Below, piece by piece: positions 1 through 7,870 of a stretch of DNA of 48,999 bases. The notes under the pieces are model-generated. The model saw nothing but the letters and a program-made list of their open reading frames with translations, searched no databases and had not been told where the DNA came from. Position 1 is the stretch's first letter; each line of letters opens with the position of its first letter. The translations under genes and the position numbers were made by a program. Origin of the DNA: an uncultured Pelagibacteraceae bacterium (GTDB lineage Bacteria; Pseudomonadota; Alphaproteobacteria; Pelagibacterales; Pelagibacteraceae); the NCBI GenBank assembly GCA_902611465.1, contig CACLZS010000009.1, positions 1 to 48,999 on the forward strand, written 5' to 3'.

Positions 1-1922
1 AGAAAAATTATAGATGGATTACGAAAATAATAGCTAGTTATATTAAAAATATTTATTATTTTGTTGAAGACTTTCTTCTCGATTCTCCATGGCTTTTAAT
101 TGCAGCATTAATATTTTTACCTTGTTTAATTGCAGGTGGCCTAAGATTGGGTCTGTATTCTTTATTCGTAATTTATTTTTGGGGTGCAACTGGTATGTGG
201 GAACCATCTCTTCAAACCGTAGCATTGATGGGTCTATCTGTACTAATGTGTGTAGTTGTGGGTGTAACCTTAGGTGTTATGTGCTCTCAAAGTGATCGAT
301 TTGAAAATTTTATGAAACCTATTTTAGATACAATGCAGGTGATGCCGGCTTTTGTTTATCTTTTTCCTGCTTTATTCTTTTTTGGAATTGGAGGAGCGCC
401 TGCAATATTAGCTACTATGATTTATTCTATGCCTCCAATAATAAGATTAACAAATACAGGTATAAGACAAGTTTCAGCGGAGACAATAGAATCTGCAACT
501 TCATTTGGCTCAAGTAAATTACAGCTTTTGTTTAAAATTAAAATTCCACTTTCGTTACCAAGTATAATGATGGGTATTAACCAAGTTATAATGATGGCTT
601 TAGCACTTGTTGTTCTTGCATGTTTTATTGGAGCTGAAGGAATTGGTGGTCAAGTGTGGCAAGCAATTAGAAGACTTGATGTTGGATGGGCAATGGAAGG
701 CGGACTTTGTATTCTTTTTATGGCAATAATGTTTGATAGATTTAGTATGTCTTTCAGCAAAACAGAGCAGTCTCTACCTTCTAATATTCAAAAATTTTAT
801 TTACTACCTCAATCTTGGGAAAAATATTTAATTGCAAGACTTATAGAAAAACCTTTAGAGTTTTTAAGTGGATTAACAAATTTTGTCTGCATTAATTTAA
901 CGAGATCAATTGCTTATGTATTTGAATTTTGTATTTCATTATCAAATAAAAATACTGCAAAAGATATAGGTGAAGCTATAACAAGAAGATATTATATCAT
1001 ACCTTCATTTATACTTATTCTGGCAATTTCCTTCATTGACTCTTACATGATTAGTATAGGATCTTTTCCTGAAGAATGGAGATTGTCAATTAGACAACCA
1101 ATTTCTAGCGCTGTAGATTCTTTAACAGTAAATCCTGGCTTTATTGCATTTACTAAAGCTCTAAGAGGATTTGTTTATCTTAAGCTTTTACGCCCACTTG
1201 ATATTTTCTTAACTCATGTGCCATGGTGGTACACACTAGGTGTATTTTCTGCGATTGGATATTTCACTGTTGGTATAAGATTTGCAATTATCACTGCTTT
1301 GTTATTACTATTTATCGGTGCTTGCGGGATATGGCCTCAATCAATGATAACACTATCATCTGTTTTAGTGTCTGTAGCTTTATGTTTTATCATTGGAGTT
1401 CCTCTTGGAATAATTGCTTCTTACAATGAGAGATTTAGAAATGTTCAAAACGTTGTTTTAGATGCTATGCAGACATTGCCTTACTTCTGTTATTTAATTC
1501 CTGTGTTAATGTTTTTTGGAGGAGGTGTTGTTTCAGCTATATTAGCAACAGTTATATACTCCATACCACCTATTATTAGATTAACTTCTTTAGGTTTAAC
1601 TCAAGTATCTGGAACCTACTCAGAGGTTTCACGTTCATTTGGTGGTACTTTATTGCAAACTTTAAACAAAATTAAATTCCCATTAGCGGTACCAAGTTTA
1701 GTGATTGGATTTAATCAAACAGTAATTATGGCTTTCGCTATGCAAATTGTTACACCCTTGATTGGTGGAAAGGGACTAGGTTTAGAAGTATTTAACGGAT
1801 TGGCTAGATCAGATACAGGCAGAGGTTTGGCCGCAGGCATAGGAATTGTATTATTAGCAATAATTATAGACAGAATTTCACTTGCATGGACTAAAAAACA
1901 GAGAGAAGCTCTAGGTTTATAA
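1..1922 (+). CDS. proW: Glycine betaine/proline-type ABC transporter permease, tandem-fused, 5' partial
   Basis: Inner-membrane channel subunit of an osmolyte/quaternary-amine importer. The frame is open from base 3 to the TAA at 1920-1922, so the gene starts left of the window; a TTG at 147 is internal. The protein carries two binding-protein-dependent permease domains in one chain. The first lies at about bases 200-760 and the second at about 1300-1890, each with its own EAA-type cytoplasmic loop (SATSFGSSKLQLLFKIKIPL and SRSFGGTLLQTLNKIKFPL). They are joined by a linker with extra membrane segments. ProW and OpuAB normally have one such domain and dimerise, so this is a fused pair. The binding protein follows 89 nt downstream and the ATPase lies beyond an inverted gene. 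Family call is firm; substrate is inferred from the partner genes. Confidence 0.9.
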   Translation, partial: KNYRWITKIIASYIKNIYYFVEDFLLDSPWLLIAALIFLPCLIAGGLRLGLYSLFVIYFWGATGMWEPSLQTVALMGLSVLMCVVVGVTLGVMCSQSDRFENFMKPILDTMQVMPAFVYLFPALFFFGIGGAPAILATMIYSMPPIIRLTNTGIRQVSAETIESATSFGSSKLQLLFKIKIPLSLPSIMMGINQVIMMALALVVLACFIGAEGIGGQVWQAIRRLDVGWAMEGGLCILFMAIMFDRFSMSFSKTEQSLPSNIQKFYLLPQSWEKYLIARLIEKPLEFLSGLTNFVCINLTRSIAYVFEFCISLSNKNTAKDIGEAITRRYYIIPSFILILAISFIDSYMISIGSFPEEWRLSIRQPISSAVDSLTVNPGFIAFTKALRGFVYLKLLRPLDIFLTHVPWWYTLGVFSAIGYFTVGIRFAIITALLLLFIGACGIWPQSMITLSSVLVSVALCFIIGVPLGIIASYNERFRNVQNVVLDAMQTLPYFCYLIPVLMFFGGGVVSAILATVIYSIPPIIRLTSLGLTQVSGTYSEVSRSFGGTLLQTLNKIKFPLAVPSLVIGFNQTVIMAFAMQIVTPLIGGKGLGLEVFNGLARSDTGRGLAAGIGIVLLAIIIDRISLAWTKKQREALGL

Positions 1923-1949
1923 GTCAAGTAAAAGCATCATTATTCACAG

Positions 1950-1979
1950 TTTACAAACTGGTATTTTTTGTTTTAAAAT
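1950..1979 (+). promoter_or_regulatory. Predicted sigma-70 promoter for the betaine binding-protein gene
   Basis: TTTACA at 1950-1955 and TAAAAT at 1974-1979 are separated by 18 nt, each one mismatch from the -35/-10 consensus. This is followed by a purine-rich ribosome site (agagaggaa) before the ATG at 2012. The -35 sits inside a small inverted repeat (CAGTT/AACTG, 1947-1960) that could be a weak terminator for the permease gene. A separate promoter would explain how a binding protein is made in excess over its permease. Confidence 0.45.
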
Positions 1980-2011
1980 GAGTCTTTAATTAATTAAAAG
2001 AGAGGAAATAA

Positions 2012-3022
2012 ATGAGGTTATCAAAAACAATATCAGCTCTATTTTTATCTTTCGTAATTTTATTTGCTAGTCTTACTCAGGCAAATGCAAAAAGATTACA
2101 TGCTGCTATTGCTGACTGGACAGGTGGAATTATTACCTGTGAAGTTGCAGTAGGAATTCTTGAAAGAGAAATGGGCTATAAAATTAAACAAACAGTATTC
2201 CCTTCAGGAACAGGATTATGGGAAGCAATTGCTGCTGGTGAACTTGATTTTGCTTGTGAAAGCTGGCCAAGTTATGCAGAAGCAGATGACGTTATGTTTA
2301 ATGAAGATTTAATTTATGATGGTAAAGTTGTAAAATCATATAAGGGTGATGGAACAGTTGATCTTTTAGGCACAACTGGAATTATCGGTATGTCTGATTA
2401 CTGGATCCCAAGATATGCAGCTGAAAAATTTGGAATTAAATCTTGGAGAGATTTAAACAAACATAAAAAAGAGTTTGCTACTATTGAAACAGGCGGCAAA
2501 GGAAGATTAATTGGATGTCCTGTAGCTGGTTGGAACTGTCATGACCAAAAAAGATTAGATCTTTTAGGAATTGACTTTCAAGCAGATGAGCTAGGAACAG
2601 AGGCTGCTGCTGTTGCAGAAGCTAAAGCTGCTTACATGAGAAAAGAGCCATTCTTATTATACCTATGGTCACCACACTGGTTCTTTGGTGAGTTTGATAT
2701 GGTAGGAGTAGGTCTTCCTGACTACAAAACTTGTGCAGGAGATACATTTACTGAAGCAAATAACTGGAAGACTTGTGGTACAGACGGATGGCCAGCAACT
2801 GGTTGGGATAAAGATTACACTATGAACTACGGAAATCCTGATACATTTGCAAAACCAGAACATGCTAAAGCAAAAGCTTTTTTTGAAAGAATGAAGTTAG
2901 ACAACTTAGACCAAGCTAAGATGCTTGTTGAAGTTGATATCAAAAAAAGAGATGTAAAAGAAGTTGTAAATGAGTGGTTAGACAACAATCCAGATAAATG
3001 GAAAAGTTGGTTACCTAACTAA
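2012..3022 (+). CDS. proX: Glycine betaine/proline ABC transporter substrate-binding protein
   Basis: Periplasmic receptor of the quaternary-amine importer (OpuAC/ProX family, PF04069). It has a cleavable signal peptide of about 26 residues ending in TQANA, then the typical start of the mature domain (ADWTGG). The chain is rich in Trp/Tyr (for example ESWPSY, LYLWSPHWFF), which in this family form an aromatic cage around the trimethylammonium group. Length 336 aa is usual. The gene has its own predicted promoter, a strong ribosome site and its own intrinsic terminator, so it is probably expressed above its permease. Ligand could be glycine betaine, carnitine, gamma-butyrobetaine or choline; the neighbouring enzymes favour a betaine. 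Confidence 0.92.
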   Translation: MRLSKTISALFLSFVILFASLTQANAKRLHAAIADWTGGIITCEVAVGILEREMGYKIKQTVFPSGTGLWEAIAAGELDFACESWPSYAEADDVMFNEDLIYDGKVVKSYKGDGTVDLLGTTGIIGMSDYWIPRYAAEKFGIKSWRDLNKHKKEFATIETGGKGRLIGCPVAGWNCHDQKRLDLLGIDFQADELGTEAAAVAEAKAAYMRKEPFLLYLWSPHWFFGEFDMVGVGLPDYKTCAGDTFTEANNWKTCGTDGWPATGWDKDYTMNYGNPDTFAKPEHAKAKAFFERMKLDNLDQAKMLVEVDIKKRDVKEVVNEWLDNNPDKWKSWLPN

Positions 3023-3045
3023 AAATTAAACTTTAAAAAATAATT

Positions 3046-3079
3046 AAGGGCTTTGTGAAAACAGAGCCCTTTTTTTTTA
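3046..3079 (+). terminator. Intrinsic terminator after the betaine binding protein
   Basis: An 11-bp stem (AAGGGCTTTGT at 3046-3056 with ACAGAGCCCTT at 3061-3071, one G-T pair) is closed by a GAAA tetraloop and followed by a run of T to 3078. It lies 24 nt past the stop codon. This is the strongest terminator in the left part of the window. Confidence 0.93.
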
Positions 3080-3130
3080 CATGCATATAATTCATAAAGG
3101 AATTGTTAATAAGAATTAAAAAGAAAACTG

Positions 3131-3147
3131 TCTAAAATCTTTTTAGA
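3131..3147 (-). terminator. Possible weak terminator downstream of the GBBH-like gene
   Basis: A 7-bp all A/T stem (TCTAAAA/TTTTAGA, loop of 3) lies 17 nt beyond the end of the minus-strand oxygenase and is followed on that strand by a T-rich stretch. There is no G/C in the core except one pair per arm, so it is marginal. Confidence 0.28.
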
Positions 3148-3163
3148 GCATCCTTAAAAAAAT

Positions 3164-4297
3164 TTAAGATTTATATTGTTTTAGATATTCTAATCTGCCA
3201 ATTATCTCATCTCTATCTAAATAATAGCCTTGAAGATGACGATGACCTGAATTTGGATCAAAAGCTGTTCTGCCATGCAAAACACGTCTATTATTAAAAG
3301 AAAATATGTCTCCTGGTCCTAGTCGGAATTTAATTTGAAATTTGTCATCATGTAAAAGATTGCCAAATCTGTGATGAGCTTTATAAACTTGGTGCATTTT
3401 GTCAGGATGACAGTCTAGAGCATCCATTGTTGCTACACTAAACCTAATATCATGAAAATCTTTATCTTTTGTTAAACTAATTGCTGGGGCGTGAAAGCTT
3501 CGGTGAGATTCTTGAGTATAATCTTTATCTCTAAACTTTAGTGGCACAGAGATTAATGTTTCAAAAATTTCTTTTTCATTTTTCCTCAAATAATCAGCAA
3601 CAGCAAAGCCATCTATTGCAGAGGAGTCTCCACCCTTTGCATCATTTACCAAACAGTGTAAAAACTGATAACCAGGTGGTAATTCAAACCAAGGTAAATC
3701 CATGTGGTTTCTTAATGCATGAGCTGTGTAAGCGGAATTATTTGGTTTTGGAATATTGATTACTTCAAAGGGGGTTTTAAAAAAGGTTTCCCTTACATGA
3801 CTTATTCTATGAAGAATTTCAAAACCTGATTTTTTTTCTGTTGGTGAATTTTTAACTATTGCTATACCTTTGTGGTGCAATAGCTCTAACCATTTTATCA
3901 GTCCTTCATCAGAGTCTATCACTTCATCGTGCTCAATACATATAGATTCAAAATCTTTTTCTAAGTTATTATCCCAAAGTTGATATGGTGAAACATATTC
4001 TTGTTTATTTTTAATAGTATAACAATTATCTCTCAACCACTTAGGATCATAATAACTTGTGTGGTCACCCTCACTCCACTCTATTTCTAATTTGCCATCG
4101 CCATTTAAAGAATATTTTTTGGGATTTATTTCTTTTGATACCTCTAAGATGTTAAACATTCTATGTCTTGAATCTTTATCATGTGCTGTAGGACAATTGT
4201 CTCTTAACCACATGTAATTAAATTTACTTTCTTCACCATCATTCCAAGTAATTTGTAAATAAGTGCTGTTTTTTGCGATTTTAGAAATCGAATTCAT
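3164..4297 (-). CDS. Gamma-butyrobetaine hydroxylase-like 2OG/Fe(II) dioxygenase
   Basis: Predicted to hydroxylate gamma-butyrobetaine (or a related trimethylammonium acid) using 2-oxoglutarate, O2 and Fe(II), yielding L-carnitine. It has an N-terminal DUF971-type domain (about 10-105, with WLRDNC twice) and a C-terminal TauD-type jelly roll. Iron ligands are visible as H198-x-D200 and H341 (VLHGRTAF), with an Arg for 2OG near 353. The AYT segment before the HxD box and PPGYQFLHC after it are as in BBOX1. The Cys cluster that binds zinc in human BBOX1 (C-x-C-x-x-C after the first RDN) is reduced to one Cys. The gene lies reversed between the binding protein and ATPase of the betaine transporter. 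Trimethyllysine hydroxylase or another betaine hydroxylase is the main alternative; carnitine dehydrogenase and the cleavage enzyme nearby favour gamma-butyrobetaine. Confidence 0.82.
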   Translation of the reverse strand: MNSISKIAKNSTYLQITWNDGEESKFNYMWLRDNCPTAHDKDSRHRMFNILEVSKEINPKKYSLNGDGKLEIEWSEGDHTSYYDPKWLRDNCYTIKNKQEYVSPYQLWDNNLEKDFESICIEHDEVIDSDEGLIKWLELLHHKGIAIVKNSPTEKKSGFEILHRISHVRETFFKTPFEVINIPKPNNSAYTAHALRNHMDLPWFELPPGYQFLHCLVNDAKGGDSSAIDGFAVADYLRKNEKEIFETLISVPLKFRDKDYTQESHRSFHAPAISLTKDKDFHDIRFSVATMDALDCHPDKMHQVYKAHHRFGNLLHDDKFQIKFRLGPGDIFSFNNRRVLHGRTAFDPNSGHRHLQGYYLDRDEIIGRLEYLKQYKS

Positions 4298-4305
4298 AAT
4301 AAATT

Positions 4306-4311
4306 ATTATA
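4306..4311 (-). promoter_or_regulatory. Perfect -10 box very close to the GBBH-like start codon
   Basis: On the minus strand TATAAT occupies 4311-4306, only 8 nt upstream of the ATG at 4297. There is no Shine-Dalgarno sequence. Transcription from it would begin at about 4299, giving a leaderless or nearly leaderless mRNA. No good -35 is present at 17 nt; TTGAAT occurs at a 19-nt spacing inside the palindrome described separately. Confidence 0.45.
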
Positions 4312-4330
4312 TAAAACCAAAAAAATTTCA

Positions 4331-4349
4331 ATTCAATTAATAGTTGAAT
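4331..4349. promoter_or_regulatory. 19-bp near-perfect palindrome in the GBBH/proV divergent region
   Basis: The sequence attcaattaatagttgaat is self-complementary apart from one mismatched pair and the central base. It lies in the 114-nt space between the divergent oxygenase and ATPase genes and covers the expected -35 area of the oxygenase promoter. The size and symmetry suit a dimeric repressor or activator site, but in AT-rich DNA chance palindromes are common. No regulator gene is nearby. Confidence 0.35.
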
Positions 4350-4411
4350 CAAATAAAGTTATTTTATTGTTGATTTGCTTTGATGTACTAAAAGAACTAA
4401 ACTTGAAATAA

Positions 4412-5437
4412 ATGTCTAAAATCGAAATCAATAACGTATACAAAATTTTTGGACCAAAACCTGATAGCGTTCTTAAAATGGTGCAAGAAGGAGCTACAAA
4501 AGAAGATGTTCTAGAAAAAACTGGACATACAGTTGGATTAGATAATGTATCCTTAAAAATTGAAGAAGGAGAAACATTTGTTTGCATGGGTTTGTCTGGA
4601 TCAGGAAAATCAACACTAATTAGACATTTAAATAGATTAATAGACCCAACCTCTGGAGAAATTTTAGTAGAAGGCAAAGATGTTACCACTCTAAACAAAG
4701 AACAATTAATTGAATTTAGACGACAGAAAATGAGTATGGTATTTCAACGATTTGGACTATTCCCACACAAAACAGTTTTACAAAATGTTGGGTATGGACT
4801 CGAGATGCAAGGTATGGAGATTGAAAAAAGAAATTCTGTTGCAATGGAAAAAATTGAGTCTGTCGGATTGACTGGATTTGAAAATCAATATCCTGCACAA
4901 CTTTCTGGAGGTATGCAACAGCGAGTAGGTCTTGCAAGAGCTCTGGCTACTGACACAGATATTATGTTAATGGATGAAGCTTTTTCTGCATTAGATCCTT
5001 TAATTAGAAGTGATATGCAAAAACAACTAATAGACCTCCAATCAGAATTAAAAAAAACAATAGTATTTATTACTCATGATCTTGATGAGTCATTAAGGTT
5101 AGGAGATCATATTGGAATTTTGAATGCAGGAAAACTAGTTCAAGTTGGAACACCTGTAGAAATTATAATGAACCCTGCTGATGAATACGTTGAGGCATTT
5201 GTTAAAGACGTAAATAGAACTAAGGTTATTAAAGCAAAGATTATCATGAAACCAGTAAATCAATCAGATGATATTGACAAATCAAACTTGATAAAAGTAG
5301 AAGAAGATCAATTTATAGAGGAATTTCTACCTCAAGTTGTTTGTAGTAACTCTAATTGTGAAGTAGTTGATAAACATGGAAATGCTAAAGGCTATATTTC
5401 TAATAAAGAATTGCAAGAATCACTTTCAAACTCATAA
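4412..5437 (+). CDS. proV: Glycine betaine/proline ABC transporter ATP-binding protein
   Basis: ATPase that drives the quaternary-amine importer (ProV/OpuAA). It shows Walker A (GLSGSGKST, about 60-68), Q-loop (VFQRFGLFPH), signature (LSGGMQQRV), Walker B with D-loop (IMLMDEAFSALDP) and the H-switch (VFITHD). The N-terminal extension before Walker A, KPDSVLKMVQEGATKEDVLE, is typical of ProV. The last 80 or so residues hold at most one degenerate CBS domain instead of the usual pair that senses ionic strength. It is separated from its permease and binding protein by the inverted oxygenase, and is followed 15 nt later by another oxygenase and an SDR, presumably in one transcript. Confidence 0.92.
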   Translation: MSKIEINNVYKIFGPKPDSVLKMVQEGATKEDVLEKTGHTVGLDNVSLKIEEGETFVCMGLSGSGKSTLIRHLNRLIDPTSGEILVEGKDVTTLNKEQLIEFRRQKMSMVFQRFGLFPHKTVLQNVGYGLEMQGMEIEKRNSVAMEKIESVGLTGFENQYPAQLSGGMQQRVGLARALATDTDIMLMDEAFSALDPLIRSDMQKQLIDLQSELKKTIVFITHDLDESLRLGDHIGILNAGKLVQVGTPVEIIMNPADEYVEAFVKDVNRTKVIKAKIIMKPVNQSDDIDKSNLIKVEEDQFIEEFLPQVVCSNSNCEVVDKHGNAKGYISNKELQESLSNS

Positions 5438-5452
5438 TTAGATTAAATAGTT

Positions 5453-6304
5453 ATGAAAAAAAGTTTAAGTAACATCGTTGATTTAGTTAAATATCCAATT
5501 CATGATTTACAATCACCAAAGATCAAGAAAATAATTGAAAAATGTAAAACTGAATTAGATAGCGATAGTTGTTCGGTAATTCCTAATTTTATTTTACCAA
5601 ATTCTTTAAATGTAATGAAAAAAGAATTAGAGCAACAGCTTAATGAAGTTTATATGTCTAAAGAAAGTATAAACGCATATCTTTATGCAAAAGACGATCC
5701 TGCTCTTCCCAAAGATCACCCAAAAAGAATATTTATGGATAGATTTAATGGATATTTAAATTCTGATTGTTTTGCAAAAAATTCGGAGATGAAATTTCTT
5801 TATGAAACTGAGGAATTATTAAAATTTGTATCTGCATGCTTAGGTATTGCACCTATATATAGATGGGCTGATCCTTTAGCCTGTCATGCATATAATGTTA
5901 TGGAACCTAATGGAATATTGCCTTGGCATTTTGATAGTTGTGAATTTACTTTGAGTTTAATGATTCAGAAACCTGAAAAAGGAGGAATATTTGAATATTG
6001 CCCTAACATAAGAGAACCAGGTAACGAAAAATTTGATGAGGTGAAGAAAGTACTTGATGGAGATCGATCAAGAGTAAAAAGACTTGAGCTAGAACCTGGT
6101 GATTTACAAATATTTAAAGGTAGATTTACTATGCATAGAGTAACTAAAGTTATAGGAAAAACATCGCGATTTATGTGTATACCTGCCTATGTATTGGATC
6201 CATGGAGAGTAAACACACCTGAACACTCAAAAGCAATTTACGGAAAAGTATTGCCCATACATTTAGAAAGAAATAAAGTTAGATCCGATGGATTAACAGA
6301 TTAA
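5453..6304 (+). CDS. 2OG/Fe(II) oxygenase resembling the BesD/HalD amino-acid hydroxylase-halogenase family
   Basis: Predicted soluble non-haem iron oxygenase of 283 aa. The core reads WHFDSCEF, then GGIFEYCPNIR, EPGDLQIFKGR and MHRVTKV. This suggests H159, D161 and H228 as iron ligands and R239 for 2OG. The pattern resembles, from memory, the family that contains the free-lysine halogenase BesD; there the Asp is Gly to make room for chloride. Here Asp is kept, so hydroxylation rather than chlorination is expected. It follows proV by 15 nt and shares TAATG with the SDR gene behind it, suggesting hydroxylation then oxidation to a ketone. Substrate unknown; an amino acid or a betaine is plausible. 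Confidence 0.7.
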   Translation: MKKSLSNIVDLVKYPIHDLQSPKIKKIIEKCKTELDSDSCSVIPNFILPNSLNVMKKELEQQLNEVYMSKESINAYLYAKDDPALPKDHPKRIFMDRFNGYLNSDCFAKNSEMKFLYETEELLKFVSACLGIAPIYRWADPLACHAYNVMEPNGILPWHFDSCEFTLSLMIQKPEKGGIFEYCPNIREPGNEKFDEVKKVLDGDRSRVKRLELEPGDLQIFKGRFTMHRVTKVIGKTSRFMCIPAYVLDPWRVNTPEHSKAIYGKVLPIHLERNKVRSDGLTD

Positions 6305-7089
6305 TGTCATACAATTTCAAAAACAAAAAAATTATTATATCAGCTGGGGCATCAGGTATTGGATGGGCAACGGCAAAAGAGTGTCTTGAAAAAGGTGCAA
6401 GGGTATTCGTTTGTGACGTTGATAAAAAATCTATAAATAAATTAAAAAAAAATCCTTTGAATAATAAAAGGTTGTTTTCTTTTCATTGCGATGCTTCAAA
6501 TGAAAACGATGTAATAAATTTTTTTAAAGAAATTAAAAAGAAAACACAAAAGATTGATGCACTAATTAATAATGTTGGAGTTGCAGGCCCAACAGGGACT
6601 ATGGATAAACTTAAAACAAAAGATTGGGAACAAACTTTAAAGATAAATGTAATTAGTCATTTTATTTTTTCAAAATTAGCAATCCCAATGTTAAAAAAAA
6701 ATAAAGGTGGCTCAATAGTCAATCTGTCTTCTACAGCAGGTATATTTGGGTTTCCATTAAGATCTCCTTACTCAGCAAGCAAATGGGCGGTAGTTGGAAT
6801 GACTAAAACTTTAGCAATGGAATTAGGCAAGTTTAAAATTAGAGTAAACGCAATATGTCCTGGAACTGTCAAAGGAGATAGAATGGGAAGAGTTATTAGA
6901 GATAAAGCTAAATTTTTGAAAATTTCAAAAAAAGCTGTGGAGAGTGAATTTGTTTCTATGACATCTCTTAATACTTGGGTTTACGAGAAAGATATTGGTA
7001 AAATGTGTTGCTATTTAATTTCTGACGAGTCTTCTAGAATTTCTGGTCAAGTAGTTGGCGTTGATGGGAACACTTTAAGAATGCATTAG
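6304..7089 (+). CDS. Short-chain dehydrogenase/reductase (SDR)
   Basis: NAD(P)-dependent oxidoreductase of the classical SDR fold, 261 aa. The dinucleotide motif is a variant (SAGASGIG, residues 13-20, where TGxxxGIG is usual). NNVG at about 89-92 matches the NNAG motif. The catalytic set is Ser142/143, Tyr156 and Lys160 (YSASK). The CDVD at the end of strand 2 suggests NAD(H) preference. It starts on the stop codon of the preceding oxygenase (TAATG), so the two are translationally coupled and probably act on the same molecule. Cellular substrate not deducible. Confidence 0.88.
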   Translation: MSYNFKNKKIIISAGASGIGWATAKECLEKGARVFVCDVDKKSINKLKKNPLNNKRLFSFHCDASNENDVINFFKEIKKKTQKIDALINNVGVAGPTGTMDKLKTKDWEQTLKINVISHFIFSKLAIPMLKKNKGGSIVNLSSTAGIFGFPLRSPYSASKWAVVGMTKTLAMELGKFKIRVNAICPGTVKGDRMGRVIRDKAKFLKISKKAVESEFVSMTSLNTWVYEKDIGKMCCYLISDESSRISGQVVGVDGNTLRMH

Positions 7090-7093
7090 AGCT

Positions 7094-7864
7094 TTAGATA
7101 TTTTCAATAAATTCTATTAAGTTATTTGCTATTTGCTCAGGAGCCTCTATCAAAAAAGAGTGTTTAACATCTGGTACAATAACTAATTTAGAATCTTTTA
7201 TCTCATTTGACATTTTTTTGTTATGGAAAGGAGTGCATCCACCATCATTTTCTCCTGTCATAAATAGACAGGGTTTCTTTATATCTTTTAACCAAGAAAT
7301 CATCTCAGTTTCTGCATAAATTTTAAAAACATTAATAAACACATCTTTATCAGTATCTATTACCTGTTTTAATCTTCTAGATACTAGATCTGGATTTCTT
7401 TCTATAAACTTATCTGTGAACCATCTGTTAGTCAGATTTTTTAATGTTTGTTCAACTCCCTTATTTTTTAGATCTGAAATTACATTCCAAACTTTTTGTT
7501 TATCTTCATTAGATCTTCCTGCAACTGTTGATAATAGGCCTACTGACAAAACTCTTTCAGGAAACTTTTTAGCATAAGCAGGAGCAATCATGCCCCCTAA
7601 AGAATGTCCCATAAAATGGGCTTTTTGGATGTTTGTCTTTTCTCTTACTCTTTCAAGATCTAATACAAGATCATCTAAATTAAAATCTTTATTATCTACA
7701 GGTGATTTTCCGTGACCTCTTAAATCATATGTCACAACTGTGAACATGCTTTTAAGTTTTGGAGTAATAAATCTCCATGCATCTTCTGCACCTCCAACTC
7801 CATGAGTTAAAAATATTGCAGGTCCTGATCCTGTAACTGAGTAATTACAATCTATGATACTCAT
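7094..7864 (-). CDS. Alpha/beta-hydrolase, PcaD-like
   Basis: Soluble 256-aa hydrolase. The oxyanion region is HGVGG, the nucleophile elbow GHSLGG places Ser88, the acid is probably in GEND (about 206-209), and His235 lies in KHSF. It resembles 3-oxoadipate enol-lactonases and related ester/lactone hydrolases. It ends 4 nt from the convergent SDR and follows an LLM flavin protein by 6 nt. A clear paralogue sits at 20769-21542, again in a cluster with an LLM protein. An LLM Baeyer-Villiger-type product (ester or lactone) would be a logical substrate, but that is inference. Confidence 0.85.
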   Translation of the reverse strand: MSIIDCNYSVTGSGPAIFLTHGVGGAEDAWRFITPKLKSMFTVVTYDLRGHGKSPVDNKDFNLDDLVLDLERVREKTNIQKAHFMGHSLGGMIAPAYAKKFPERVLSVGLLSTVAGRSNEDKQKVWNVISDLKNKGVEQTLKNLTNRWFTDKFIERNPDLVSRRLKQVIDTDKDVFINVFKIYAETEMISWLKDIKKPCLFMTGENDGGCTPFHNKKMSNEIKDSKLVIVPDVKHSFLIEAPEQIANNLIEFIENI

Positions 7865-7870
7865 AGATAT

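Noticed and set aside
147..149. TTG as the start of the first permease gene
   Set aside because: The same frame is open and protein-like back to base 3, with a hydrophobic segment upstream, so the gene starts outside the window.
1947..1960. CAGTT/AACTG hairpin followed by a T-rich stretch as a terminator of the permease gene
   Set aside because: The stem is only 5 bp and A/T-rich; the region fits better as the promoter of the binding-protein gene, so it is only mentioned there.
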